DNA from: Cellulomonas soli
Lineage (GTDB): Bacteria > Actinomycetota > Actinomycetes > Actinomycetales > Cellulomonadaceae
Direction: 5' to 3'
NCBI RefSeq assembly: GCF_013409305.1
Contig: NZ_JACBZJ010000001.1
Coordinates: 2,418,001 to 2,482,000 of the forward strand
DNA length: 64,000 nt
The first letter of the stretch is position 1. Every line of letters begins with the position of its first letter. The translations under genes were made by a program, and so were the position numbers. The notes beneath the pieces are model-generated. The model saw nothing but the letters and a program-made list of their open reading frames with translations. It was not told the DNA's origin and searched no databases. Shown in pieces: positions 1 through 8,053 of this stretch.

Positions 1-273
1 CGCCATGTTGTGGTGGAACGTCGTCACGTCCGGCACGATCCCCGGGGCGGGCACCGCGGCCAGGTGCACGACCGCGTCGACGCCCTCGTGCTGGTCGCCC
101 ACGGCGGTCAGCGAGTCGACGACCTGCCCGTAGTCGGTGAGGTCGACCCGGACGAAGCCCGGCCCACGGGTGCCGTCCCTGTCGAGGTTGACGACGGCGT
201 GACCCGCGGCGGACAGCTCACGCACCACCGTCCGTCCGAGCTTGCCTGACCCTCCGGTGACTGCGATGCGCAT
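1..273 (-). CDS. NAD-dependent epimerase/dehydratase, N-terminal part (cut by window edge)
   Basis: Only the first 91 codons are inside the window. The product begins MRIAVTGGSGKLG, the glycine-rich NAD(P)-binding motif of the extended short-chain dehydrogenase/reductase fold, followed by a VNLDR segment at the end of strand 2 and a VDLTDY segment that usually contacts the adenine. Members of this family epimerise, dehydrate or reduce nucleotide sugars or related substrates. The catalytic YxxxK region is outside the window, so the substrate cannot be named. The ATG at 271-273 is chosen because the glycine motif starts five residues later. It follows the DUF4031 gene on the same strand by 18 bases, so the two may be co-transcribed. 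Confidence 0.85.
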   Translation of the reverse strand, partial: MRIAVTGGSGKLGRTVVRELSAAGHAVVNLDRDGTRGPGFVRVDLTDYGQVVDSLTAVGDQHEGVDAVVHLAAVPAPGIVPDVTTFHHNMA

Positions 274-291
274 GCGGCGATCCTTGCACCC

Positions 292-567
292 TCAGCGGTG
301 CCGGGTGCGGTCCTTCGCCGGGACCCGCAGGCCGGAGGCGCGCAGCCGCCGGATGAGCTCGTGCGCCGAGACGGGGACCGCGCCGAGCGCCACCAGGTCG
401 TCGTAGCGGACGTCCGGCACGTCGTAGTGGTCCAGGTCGAACGCCCGCTCGGGAAGGCCCGCACGTGCCGCGAACGCGTGCAGCTCGGCCAGCGACTCGT
501 CCGAGACGAGGTGCCCCCACGACCGCCCGTGGTTGGGCCACAGCGGCGGGTCGACGAGCACGGTCAC
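292..567 (-). CDS. DUF4031 domain-containing protein
   Basis: A 91-residue protein that is almost entirely one DUF4031 domain. It starts MTVLVDPPLWPNHGR, contains the conserved HLVSD and LHAFAARAGL segments, and ends with a block reading RYDDLVALGAVPV and LRASGLRVP. The family is common in actinobacteria and some proteobacteria and its biochemical role is unknown. The length matches the family, so the gene looks intact. It lies just upstream of the epimerase on the same strand. No membrane segment or signal peptide is seen. Confidence 0.85.
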   Translation of the reverse strand: MTVLVDPPLWPNHGRSWGHLVSDESLAELHAFAARAGLPERAFDLDHYDVPDVRYDDLVALGAVPVSAHELIRRLRASGLRVPAKDRTRHR

Positions 568-586
568 CGGCCGAGCGTACGTCGCG

Positions 587-877
587 TCAGCGCACGAACA
601 ACCGGCTCGCCTGGGACTCGGCCTCGGCGTAGGTGCGTGCCGCCGTGTTCATCGCGGTCACGATCTGCTCGAGCGAGGCGTCGACGCGGGTCTCGGTGCT
701 CGACCAGTCGGCCATGACCCCGGCGAACGCCCCGGCCGCCGCGCCCTTCCAGCCGGCCTGCAGCTCGGCGAGCTGGCGGTGCATGGCCGCGACCTCGGTG
801 CGGATGGTGGCGGCGCGGGCCTGGACGGCGGCGGCGGACGTCGCGAGCTGTGCGCTGTCGACCTCGTACCTGCTCAT
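587..877 (-). CDS. WXG100 (ESAT-6-like) family protein
   Basis: A 96-residue, alanine-rich, helix-turn-helix hairpin type protein with the central motif WKG (in GWKGAAAGAF) at about residues 43-45, as in ESAT-6/CFP-10 type VII secretion substrates. Length and the absence of a signal peptide fit the family. A C-terminal YxxxE-like signal is present as YAEAE around residues 84-88. No EccC, EccB or other secretion gene lies nearby, so it is an orphan family member in this window. The start at 877 is supported by a GGGAGG ribosome-binding site 7 bases upstream, which lies in an arm of an inverted repeat described separately. Confidence 0.85.
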   Translation of the reverse strand: MSRYEVDSAQLATSAAAVQARAATIRTEVAAMHRQLAELQAGWKGAAAGAFAGVMADWSSTETRVDASLEQIVTAMNTAARTYAEAESQASRLFVR

Positions 878-884
878 GGATGAA

Positions 885-919
885 CCTCCCGGGTGGCCGG
901 ACGACCGGTACCCGGGAGG
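885..919 (-). promoter_or_regulatory. Inverted repeat covering the ribosome-binding site of the WXG100 gene
   Basis: Two perfect 10-base arms, CCTCCCGGGT at 885-894 and ACCCGGGAGG at 910-919, surround a 15-base loop that itself holds a CCGG/CCGG pair. On the transcript of the WXG100 gene one arm contains the GGGAGG ribosome-binding site. Folding would hide that site. This is seen directly in the sequence; a regulatory role is inferred. Confidence 0.5.
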
Positions 920-955
920 GTGCGGCCGTGGTCCGGCGGTGGAGGTCCCGACGCT

Positions 956-1002
956 ACGAGCGCCGGCCGGAGCCCTTGCGGGGAGGTCCGGCCGGCGCTC
1001 GT
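956..1002 (-). terminator. Strong hairpin downstream of the HD-like gene
   Basis: A perfect 16-base inverted repeat (956-971 with 987-1002) and a 15-base loop, about 60 bases past the stop codon of the gene at 1060-1800. It has no run of T, which is usual for intrinsic terminators in high-GC actinobacteria. It separates that gene from the WXG100 gene on the same strand. Confidence 0.7.
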
Positions 1003-1059
1003 GACATCAGCAGCGTGCGGGGCTGTGGGCGGCTCGGTGGGAGCACGCCCGGGGTGCGA

Positions 1060-1800
1060 TCAGGAGTCGACGTCCGACTGCTCGGCCGCCTGCCGTGCCG
1101 CGGCCTCCTCGGCCAGACGGCTCTGCTCCTTCTCCAGGCGCTGGAGCTCGGCCGACAGGTTCTGCCGGGCCGGCTCCTCCCACGCCGCGCCGAGCGGGCT
1201 GACGAACAGCGACTCCCGCTCCAGCAGCTTGTGCAGGATCCGCACGCGGGCCCGCACGTAGTCCTCGACCGGCAGGTGCGAGTACTCGGCGCGCACGTCG
1301 TGCAGGTAGGCCTTGTAGCGCTGCGGCTCGGCGGCCAGCATCGCCAGGTCGGCGTCGCACAGCACCGCGCAGTCGAAGTCGCTCGGGTCGGGCGAGTGCC
1401 GCACGAGGGCCACCACGAGGTCCCGGACCCGCAGGGCACGGTCCTCCGGCACCCCGAGGGCGGTCAGCTCGGTGTAGGCCAGGTCGCTGCTGGCGACCTC
1501 GTCCTCACCGCCCTTGTTGGCGTACGCCTTGCGGTCGGCGGCGTCGAAGACCGCCCCGTGGTACCAGGCGGCGAGGCGGACCAGAGCCGGCTCGTGCGTC
1601 TCCTCCGCGAGCTCGTCGACCCGCTGCAGGACGTCGACCAGGTGTCGCAGGTTGTGGAACTCCCGGCCGGGTGCGCTCCACCGTGCCACGAGGGCCTCGG
1701 CCCTGTCGTGCAGCTCGCCCGGAGAGGCGGTCGCGCCGGCCTCCCCTGCGCTGCGCTGGTACGCGGACAACAACCACTGCGGTGCGTCGATGACGCCCAT
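1060..1800 (-). CDS. HD-superfamily-like protein (COG4339 type) with altered HD dyad
   Basis: A 246-residue soluble protein. HNLRHLVDVL, then AAWYHGAVFD, then GGEDEVASS and a conserved CDADLAMLA match predicted metal-dependent HD-domain phosphohydrolases of the COG4339 group. The expected His-Asp dyad reads His-Gly (WYHGAVF), so one metal ligand is replaced; other acidic residues (CDADL, GGEDE) are present. The C-terminus is a charged, alanine-rich helix. The ATG at 1800 is preferred over a TTG six bases earlier because GAGG lies about 8 bases before it. The substrate is unknown. Confidence 0.7.
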   Translation of the reverse strand: MGVIDAPQWLLSAYQRSAGEAGATASPGELHDRAEALVARWSAPGREFHNLRHLVDVLQRVDELAEETHEPALVRLAAWYHGAVFDAADRKAYANKGGEDEVASSDLAYTELTALGVPEDRALRVRDLVVALVRHSPDPSDFDCAVLCDADLAMLAAEPQRYKAYLHDVRAEYSHLPVEDYVRARVRILHKLLERESLFVSPLGAAWEEPARQNLSAELQRLEKEQSRLAEEAAARQAAEQSDVDS

Positions 1801-1858
1801 GAACAAGCCTCACGTGACGGCGAACATGTCTCGGACCCGTCATCGTAGCCCCGCCGGT

Positions 1859-3358
1859 TCAGGAAATGTCCGGGCTGTGCACAGGACGATCCGTGACGCT
1901 CTCGGACGAGACGGACGCCGCGCCGCCGAGCGGGATCCGGACGCTCACCGTGGTCCCGCCACCCACGGTCGCCCGCAGGTCCACCGCGCCGCCGTGCGCG
2001 TCGACGATCGCCGCGACGATCGCCATGCCGAGGCCAGCACCACCGGACTCACGGGTCCGTGAGGCGTCCACACGGTAGAAGCGCTCGAACACGCGGGCGG
2101 CGTGCACGGGGTCGATGCCCGGCCCGTGGTCGCGGACCTCCAGCACCCCGGCGCCGTCACGGACGCCGACCGCGAGCTCGACCGGCGACCCTGCCGGCGT
2201 GTGCTGCACCACGTTGCCGACGAGGTTCGCCACGACCTGCCGCAGCCGCGCCTCGTCGCCGGTGACCACGCAGGGTCCGATCGCGCCCCCGGCACCCAGC
2301 GGCTCGAGACGCGCGGAGCGGCCGGGGTCCAGGGCGTGCAGGTCGCTCAGCGCGTCGCCCGCGAGCACGGTCAGGTCGACAGGGACGGCGCTCATCGGAC
2401 GGCGCTCGTCGAGCCGGGCCAGCGCGAGCAGGTCCTGCACCAGCGCGCCCATGCGCGTGGCGGACTGCTCGACGCGGCGCATCGTGTCGTCGACCTGGTC
2501 GCGCTCGGTCAGGGCACCCATGCGGTACAGCTCGGCGTAGCCGCGGATCGTCGCCAGCGGGGTGCGCAGCTCGTGCGAGGCGTCGGCGACGAACCGGCGC
2601 ATCCGCTCCTCGGAGGCCGTGCGGGCGTCGAAGGCCTGCTCGATCTGGGTCAGCATGCCGTTGAGCGCGGCGGACAGCCGACCGACCTCGGTGGACTCCG
2701 GGGCGGGCGGCACGCGCTGGGACAGGTCGCCGTCGGCGATCGCCGCAGCCGTGGTCTCGATCTCCTGCAACGGGCGCAGCGAGCGCTGCACGGCCCACCC
2801 GCCCGCGACGACGCCGAGCAGCACGATGCCCAGGCCGCTCAGGACGAGCGTGAGGACCATCTTCTCCACTGTGCGGTCGACGTCCATCAGCGGCAGGGCG
2901 ACGGCGACCGAGCCGAGCTGCCCGAGCGGTGTCCGCCCGGGGAATGCCACGACCCGCCAGCTCGAGCCACCCGTGGTGGACGGGACGGTGAAGGGCACGC
3001 CTGCGATCGCCGCAGCCTCGTCCGCCGTCAGGTCGGGGATCTCTGGCTGACCGTAGTGCTCCGCCGCAGCAGGGGACTGGTACGTCGACTCGACTCCCGC
3101 GACCTGCTGGCGCACGAAGTAGTCGCTCGGCGCGTAGCTGTTGCTCGACGAGTCCGACCGCCGGGAGATGTCGGTCTGGTCGACCGCCTCGGACTGGAGC
3201 TTGGCGTCGACCTGGTCCAGCAACGTGCTGCGCAGCAGGGTGGCCGCGGCCGCCCCTGCCAGGATCAGCCCGGCTCCCAGCAGCACGGCGATGATCGCGA
3301 CGAGCCGGGAGCGCAACGACACCCCGGCCCACCGGACCCGCAGCCGGCTGGGGCTCAC
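1859..3358 (-). CDS. Sensor histidine kinase, HAMP domain, TrcS/MprB-like
   Basis: A 499-residue membrane kinase. Transmembrane segment 1 is at about residues 17-41, followed by an extracytoplasmic sensor of some 125 residues, segment 2 at about 168-190, then a HAMP domain. The phospho-acceptor His is about residue 262 in the H-box ASHELRTPL. The N-box (NLVGNVVQH) and G-box (DHGPGID) of the ATPase domain follow. The GTG at 3356-3358 is chosen because it overlaps the stop of the response regulator gene by four bases (GTGA), the arrangement of a translationally coupled pair. It phosphorylates the regulator encoded immediately upstream. The signal is unknown. Confidence 0.9.
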   Translation of the reverse strand: MSPSRLRVRWAGVSLRSRLVAIIAVLLGAGLILAGAAAATLLRSTLLDQVDAKLQSEAVDQTDISRRSDSSSNSYAPSDYFVRQQVAGVESTYQSPAAAEHYGQPEIPDLTADEAAAIAGVPFTVPSTTGGSSWRVVAFPGRTPLGQLGSVAVALPLMDVDRTVEKMVLTLVLSGLGIVLLGVVAGGWAVQRSLRPLQEIETTAAAIADGDLSQRVPPAPESTEVGRLSAALNGMLTQIEQAFDARTASEERMRRFVADASHELRTPLATIRGYAELYRMGALTERDQVDDTMRRVEQSATRMGALVQDLLALARLDERRPMSAVPVDLTVLAGDALSDLHALDPGRSARLEPLGAGGAIGPCVVTGDEARLRQVVANLVGNVVQHTPAGSPVELAVGVRDGAGVLEVRDHGPGIDPVHAARVFERFYRVDASRTRESGGAGLGMAIVAAIVDAHGGAVDLRATVGGGTTVSVRIPLGGAASVSSESVTDRPVHSPDIS

Positions 3359-4083
3359 GGCTGCTCGCGCAGCAGGTACCCGACGCCCCGCTTGGTGTGG
3401 ATCAGCGGAGGCAGGCGGTGCCCCTCGGCGTCGTCGAGCTGGTCGATCTTGCGGCGCAGGTAGGAGATGTAGGACTCGACGATGTTCGCGTCGCCGACCC
3501 AGTCGTACTGCCACACGTGATCGAGGATCTGTGCCTTCGACAGCACCCGGCCCGGGTTGAGCATGAGGTAGCGCAGCAGCTTGAACTCGGTGGGGGACAG
3601 CTCGACGTCGTGACCGGCGCGGCGGACCTCGTGTGAGTCGTCGTCGAGCTCGAGGTCGGCGTAGCGCAGCACGCTCGCGTCGTCGGTCTCGCCGGGCTGG
3701 GTGCGGCGCAGGATCGCCCGGATGCGCGCGACGACCTCCTCGAGGCTGAACGGCTTGGTGACGTAGTCGTCGCCGCCGACCGTGAGCCCCTGGACCTTGT
3801 CGGACGTGTCGTCGCGCGCGGTGAGGAACAGCACGGGCACGTGCTGGCCCTTCTCCCGCAGTCGGCGCGTGACGGTGAACCCGTCCATGTCGGGGAGCAT
3901 GACGTCCAGCACGACCAGGTCGGGCTCGACCTCACGGGCCAGCTTGAGGGCCTGCCCGCCGTCCGCCGCGGCGTGCACCTCGAACCCCGCGAACCGCAGC
4001 GACGTGGCGAGCAGCTCGCGGATGTTCGGCTCGTCGTCGACGACGAGCAGACGCGCCTCGGGCGCGGACGACGGGGCGGTCAT
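3355..4083 (-). CDS. OmpR/PhoB-family response regulator
   Basis: A 242-residue regulator. The receiver domain holds the acidic pair in LLVVDDEPN, the phosphorylated Asp at residue 60 (VVLDVMLPDMDGF) and the conserved Lys at about 110 (VTKPF). A linker leads to a winged-helix DNA-binding domain with ELSPTEFKLLRYLMLNPGRV and the terminal hairpin TKRGVGYLLR. It is most like TrcR-type regulators by eye. It forms a four-base-overlap operon with the histidine kinase downstream. A hairpin at 4097-4149 separates it from the amidotransferase gene upstream. Confidence 0.92.
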   Translation of the reverse strand: MTAPSSAPEARLLVVDDEPNIRELLATSLRFAGFEVHAAADGGQALKLAREVEPDLVVLDVMLPDMDGFTVTRRLREKGQHVPVLFLTARDDTSDKVQGLTVGGDDYVTKPFSLEEVVARIRAILRRTQPGETDDASVLRYADLELDDDSHEVRRAGHDVELSPTEFKLLRYLMLNPGRVLSKAQILDHVWQYDWVGDANIVESYISYLRRKIDQLDDAEGHRLPPLIHTKRGVGYLLREQP

Positions 4084-4096
4084 GGGCCCAGTCTGC

Positions 4097-4149
4097 CGGG
4101 CGTTCCTGGGCGTCGCCTGGGAGCTGGCTCGACGCGCCGGGAACGCCCG
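4097..4149 (-). terminator. Inverted repeat between the amidotransferase and response regulator genes
   Basis: Perfect 10-base arms (4097-4106 and 4140-4149, CGGGCGTTCC type) with a 33-base loop, just past the stop of the amidotransferase gene and just before the response regulator start. It could end the first transcript. The long loop makes this uncertain. Confidence 0.4.
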
Positions 4150-4155
4150 TGACGG

Positions 4156-4908
4156 TCAGACGAGGACGGCGTCCTCGGTCCGCTCGCGGACCACCGAGGC
4201 GAACGTGCGGGCCAGCAGGGCACCGTGGGCGGCGATCGACGCGTCGTGCTGCGCGACGGCCGCGTCGACCGCGTCGGTGTCGATGTCCTCGTGCAGCGAG
4301 GCCCAGGCGTGCAGCGTCGCGGGGGACGCCTCCGGGTGGAACTGCAGGCCCCACGCCGAGGCGCCGACCCGGAACGCCTGGTACGGGTACTGCCGGGAGT
4401 GCGCCAGCCAGACGGCCCCGCGGGGCAGGTCCACGACGGCGTCGGCGTGCATCGACGGCATGGGGGTCGCTCGGTGGTCCTCGGGCGTGCCCGGGTCGAG
4501 CAGCGGGCCGACGAGGGCGTCCGTGAGGGCCTCGGGGCGCCACCGGACCTCGATCACGCCGGCCTCGGGCCCGGGAGGGGCCGCCACCTGCACGCGGCCG
4601 CCGGTCGCGACGGCGAGCAGCTGGGCGCCCAGGCAGATGCCGAGGGTCGGCACGCCGGACGCGACGGCATCGGCGAGCAGCGTACGGGTCGCCGTGATGC
4701 CGGGGGCGTCCACGTCGAGCGCGGACATCTGGCCGCCGAGCACGAGCAGGCCGTCACCGACGTCTGCCAGGTCGAGGTGCTCGCCGCGGTAGGCGTGCAC
4801 CGTGCGGGTCTCGACGCCGTCCAGCCAGTGGGCGAAGCGGTCGAGCGGGACGCCGGCATCGAGCTGCACGACGGTGACGAGGGGGGTGTGCTGGGGACTC
4901 ACGAGCAT
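4156..4908 (-). CDS. Class I glutamine amidotransferase (GMP-synthase-like)
   Basis: A 250-residue free-standing amidotransferase domain. The nucleophile Cys is in GICLGAQLLA at about residues 91-100, and the catalytic His and Glu are in LQFHPEAS near residue 192. GGQMSALD near residue 58 shapes the oxyanion region. Such stand-alone domains hydrolyse glutamine, or have shifted to peptidase or gamma-glutamyl hydrolase activity; the acceptor is not shown by the sequence. It is a single gene between PspA and the two-component system, on the same strand as both. Confidence 0.87.
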   Translation of the reverse strand: MLVSPQHTPLVTVVQLDAGVPLDRFAHWLDGVETRTVHAYRGEHLDLADVGDGLLVLGGQMSALDVDAPGITATRTLLADAVASGVPTLGICLGAQLLAVATGGRVQVAAPPGPEAGVIEVRWRPEALTDALVGPLLDPGTPEDHRATPMPSMHADAVVDLPRGAVWLAHSRQYPYQAFRVGASAWGLQFHPEASPATLHAWASLHEDIDTDAVDAAVAQHDASIAAHGALLARTFASVVRERTEDAVLV

Positions 4909-5001
4909 GCACGGTACCCCCGACTCGTCCCACGACTGCAGCCGCCCAGGTCACGTCCTGGTCACGTTCTGGGAACGCTGCCACGACGTGGCCACGACGG
5001 G

Positions 5002-5045
5002 CCGGTGCCGTCCGCCCGCGCGGCTGCGCAGGGGGACGGCACCGG
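5002..5045 (-). terminator. Hairpin downstream of pspA
   Basis: Perfect 12-base arms (5002-5013 and 5034-5045, CCGGTGCCGTCC type) with a 20-base loop, beginning six bases after the pspA stop codon. The position right after the last gene of the TPM-pspA pair fits an intrinsic terminator. Confidence 0.65.
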
Positions 5046-5050
5046 TCGGG

Positions 5051-5818
5051 TCAGGGGGCCTCGATCGCCGGGGTCACCGGGGTCGGTGCGATCTGCGGTG
5101 CCGAGCCGCCGGACTTCAGCTGCGCGAGACGGGCCTCGATCTCGAGCGAGGCGGTCGACTGCTCCAGCTCGGCGAACTGCGAGTCCAGGCTCGAGGCGGC
5201 GATCTCCGCCTGGCCCATGGCGAGCGCCTCCTCGCGGCGCACCTTGTCCTCGAAGCGGGACAGCTCGCTCGTCGGGTCCAGCACGTTGATCGAGGAGATC
5301 GCGGTCTGCACCGTCTGCTGCGCCTGCGCCGACTTCTGCCGGGCGACGAGGGTGTCGCGACGCTGCTTGAGCTGGCCGAGCTTGTCCTTCATCATCGCCA
5401 GCCCGGACTTGAGCTTCTCGACCGTCTCGCGCTGCTGGGCGATGATCGGCTCGGCGTCGCGGACCTCCTGCTCGGCGGTGATCTGCTTGCCGAGCGCGAC
5501 CTTGGCGAGGTTGTCGAACTTGTCCGCGTTCAGCGCGTCACCGGTCGCGCGGTACTGGTCGGCGCGGGCCGAGGCGGCCAGCGCCTTCTGGCCCCACTCG
5601 CCCGAGGCGCGCACGTCCTCGTTGTAGTCCTGCTCGGCCAGGCGCAGGTTGCCGATCGTCTGGGCGATCGCCTTCTCGGCGTCCGCGATCGAGTTCGTGT
5701 AGTCGCGCACGAGCTGGTCCAGCATCTTCTGCGGGTCCTCGGCGCTGTCGATCAGCGCGTTGATGTTCGCCCGGGCGAGCTGGGTGATGCGTCCGAAGAT
5801 GGACTGCTTCTCGGTCAT
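5051..5818 (-). CDS. pspA: PspA/IM30 family membrane-stress protein
   Basis: A 255-residue, largely coiled-coil protein starting MTEKQSIFGRITQLARANIN, the amphipathic N-terminal helix that binds membranes in PspA and Vipp1. LIDSAEDPQKMLDQLVRDY and the long charged helices that follow (about residues 25-220) are typical. PspA proteins polymerise on damaged membranes and help keep the proton gradient. The ATG at 5818 is chosen over a GTG nine codons earlier because AAAGG lies about 8 bases before it. It follows a TPM-domain membrane protein gene by 65 bases, a pairing seen in many bacteria. Confidence 0.9.
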   Translation of the reverse strand: MTEKQSIFGRITQLARANINALIDSAEDPQKMLDQLVRDYTNSIADAEKAIAQTIGNLRLAEQDYNEDVRASGEWGQKALAASARADQYRATGDALNADKFDNLAKVALGKQITAEQEVRDAEPIIAQQRETVEKLKSGLAMMKDKLGQLKQRRDTLVARQKSAQAQQTVQTAISSINVLDPTSELSRFEDKVRREEALAMGQAEIAASSLDSQFAELEQSTASLEIEARLAQLKSGGSAPQIAPTPVTPAIEAP

Positions 5819-5883
5819 CGGTCGTGCCTTTCGTCGTTGGAACACCTGCGTCCTTGCTGCCCTGCGGCTCGTGACCTGAGGGG

Positions 5884-7932
5884 TCAGAACCCGCCGCCGT
5901 TGCCTCCGCCGCCGAACCCGCCGCCGTTGCCCCCGCCGCCGAACCCGCCGCCGCTGCCGCCACCGTGGTGGCCGCCGCCGAAGCCGCCACCACCACCGCC
6001 GCGCAGGATCGAGTCGATGAGGATGCCCCCGAGGACCATGCCGCCGACCCCGTTGAACGGACCGCCGCCGCCGCGGCCTCCGCGACCGTCCCAGCCGTCG
6101 CGGTCCTGGTCCGCCCGGGCGACGTCGGCCTGCGCGAGCCGCTGCGCCTCCACGACGAGCTGTTCGGCCCGGCGTGCCGCGTCGAGGGCGGCCGCGGGGT
6201 CGGTCGTGCGCTGGTCGATCGCCGCCTGACGCAGGCGTGCGCCCTCGGCCAGCCGGGTGCGCGCCTCGGGTCCGATCGCTCCGCGCCGCGTGTCGACGTA
6301 GTCGGTGGTGGCCCGCAGGGCCGAGTCGAGCCGACCCAGGGCCTCGGCGAGCTGCGACTGCGCGCGTCGGCCCAGCTCCTCGGCCTGCCTGCGGGAGGCG
6401 AGCGCGGCGTCGAGCGCGGCCTCGGCGTCGGTGATCCGGCGCAGCGCCGCGAGCGGGTCACCACCGCCGTCGCGTGCGGAGCGCGCCTGCTCGATCGCGG
6501 TGCGCGCGTCCTGCGTGAGCGGGCCGACCTCGGGGCTGCCCGCGGCGAGACGGTCCACGTCGGCCAGGTCGGCGCTGATCGACTCGATCGCGGCCGCGAG
6601 GCGCACGCCGGCCGCCGCCAGGTCCTGCCCGGCGTGGTCGACCGCGTCGAGCAGGGTGGTGACCTGGCCGAGGGCCTCGCCGGCGGCACGCGCGTAGCCG
6701 ACGGCCGTGCCCCGCTCGCCCCGCGTGACGGCGTCCCGACCCTGCCCGATCGTCGCGGTCACCTGCTCGAGCAGCAGCCGGGCCTGGTCGGGGTTGTGCG
6801 TCACGGACTCCAGGGCCTGGGCCGGGTACGTCGCGGTGAGGGTGGCGAGCGCCGCCCGGGCCGTGTCGATCCGGGCGTGCAGCGCGGTCGCGGTCCGCTC
6901 GTGGGTGTCGAGCGCGTCGGCGACGGTGGCCTGCAGGTCGCGCAGCGCGTCGAACGCCTCGGTCTGCGCGTCGAGCTCGGAGGCGATCTGGGCGCACAGG
7001 CGGATGATCGCCAGCGCCGTGCCGCGGACCTGCTGCTCGGTGTCGGGGATGTCGTCGTCGAGCGTCTGCCGGAGCCGGAAGGCCTCGGTGACCTGCGTCT
7101 TCGCCCGGGCGAGGGTCGCGTCGAACTCGGCCACGGCCTGGTCCCCGAACTGCGCGTGCGCGAAGCCCAGCTCCTGCTCGGACGTGCGCAGCGCGTCGTC
7201 GAGGGAGACCAGTGCGGAGGCGGAGCGGCGGTCGAGCTCCTCGGTCGGCAGCGCGTCGAGCCCGTCACCGGCGGGGCGCTCGCCCGGGGCGCCGGGTCCG
7301 GTGATCACCGGACCGCTGCCCTTGCGGCGCCGGGCGGACGCGGCGGAGTACGCCACGGCGGCCCCGATGACGACGAGCCCGATGAGCAGCACCCAGACGA
7401 AGCCGGAGCCGCCCGAGGAGCCGGTCGCCGCCTCGCGGATCCCGTCGGCGGTCGTGATCGCGGCGCCGGCCCAGTCCTCGTCCCGCAGCGCGTCCTCGGT
7501 CTGGGCCGAGACGGCGGTCAGCTCGCCTTCGGTGATCCCGTCCACGCTCGAGGGGGCGAGGAAGTACTTCCGGGCGTCCACCGCGACCGCGAGCAGGAGG
7601 TCGTTCGAGCCGAGGCCCGAGCTCTGGGCGGTCTGCTGCGTCCACGCCTCGGGTGTCGCGCCGCCGAAGTCGGAGACGTAGACCACGTACAGCTGGTACG
7701 GGGTCTCGGTCGCCAGCTGGTCCAGCGCGTCCTGCACCTGCGCGGTGCTGCCGTCCAGCGCGCCCACCTGGTCGGTGATCTCCGAGGTCAGGGTCAGCGG
7801 GTCGGCCGCGGGCAGGACGAGAGCGGTGGCGGGTGAGGCGGTCGACAGGGCGAGCCCCGCGACCAGCGCAGCGGCCACGGACCACCGCCGAGCGCCGGAC
7901 GGCATGGACCTGCGACGACGAAGGGGAGGCAC
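5884..7932 (-). CDS. TPM-domain membrane protein with glycine-rich tail
   Basis: A 682-residue protein with a signal peptide (about residues 14-38), an extracytoplasmic TPM domain (about 45-170), one transmembrane segment (about 178-198), a long alpha-helical cytoplasmic region (about 225-600) and a low-complexity tail of GGGF/GGGN repeats (about 640-682). TPM proteins act in membrane or photosystem maintenance; their activity in bacteria is poorly known. The GTG at 7932 has a GAAAGGA ribosome-binding site 8 bases before it. It heads a two-gene unit with pspA, so a joint role in envelope stress is likely. Confidence 0.85.
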   Translation of the reverse strand: MPPLRRRRSMPSGARRWSVAAALVAGLALSTASPATALVLPAADPLTLTSEITDQVGALDGSTAQVQDALDQLATETPYQLYVVYVSDFGGATPEAWTQQTAQSSGLGSNDLLLAVAVDARKYFLAPSSVDGITEGELTAVSAQTEDALRDEDWAGAAITTADGIREAATGSSGGSGFVWVLLIGLVVIGAAVAYSAASARRRKGSGPVITGPGAPGERPAGDGLDALPTEELDRRSASALVSLDDALRTSEQELGFAHAQFGDQAVAEFDATLARAKTQVTEAFRLRQTLDDDIPDTEQQVRGTALAIIRLCAQIASELDAQTEAFDALRDLQATVADALDTHERTATALHARIDTARAALATLTATYPAQALESVTHNPDQARLLLEQVTATIGQGRDAVTRGERGTAVGYARAAGEALGQVTTLLDAVDHAGQDLAAAGVRLAAAIESISADLADVDRLAAGSPEVGPLTQDARTAIEQARSARDGGGDPLAALRRITDAEAALDAALASRRQAEELGRRAQSQLAEALGRLDSALRATTDYVDTRRGAIGPEARTRLAEGARLRQAAIDQRTTDPAAALDAARRAEQLVVEAQRLAQADVARADQDRDGWDGRGGRGGGGPFNGVGGMVLGGILIDSILRGGGGGGFGGGHHGGGSGGGFGGGGNGGGFGGGGNGGGF

Positions 7933-7990
7933 GGGTTCGATCCTTTCTCAGGCTTGCACCCCGCGCAACGCTCATCCACAGGCCTGGGTT

Positions 7991-8023
7991 CCCGCCACGT
8001 CCCCGCCACGCCCCCGCCACGCC
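7991..8023. repeat. Three tandem 11-base units
   Basis: CCCGCCACGYC occurs three times head to tail between the TPM gene and the xpb gene; the first copy has T and the other two have C at position 10. It lies in the leader side of the TPM gene. No function is evident. Confidence 0.7.
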
Positions 8024-8041
8024 CCGCTCGCCGCGAGCGGG
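8023..8041 (-). terminator. Hairpin downstream of xpb
   Basis: Eight-base arms CCCGCTCG/CGAGCGGG with a three-base loop (CCG), 13 bases after the xpb stop codon. Short loop and GC stem fit a terminator without a T tract. Confidence 0.6.
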
Positions 8042-8053
8042 TGGAGCCGGGCC

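Noticed and set aside
3359-3514. A longer histidine kinase starting at 3514
   Set aside because: The extra 52 residues are Arg/Pro-rich, overlap the response regulator gene in another frame and precede the real first transmembrane helix. The GTG at 3358 has the coupling overlap.
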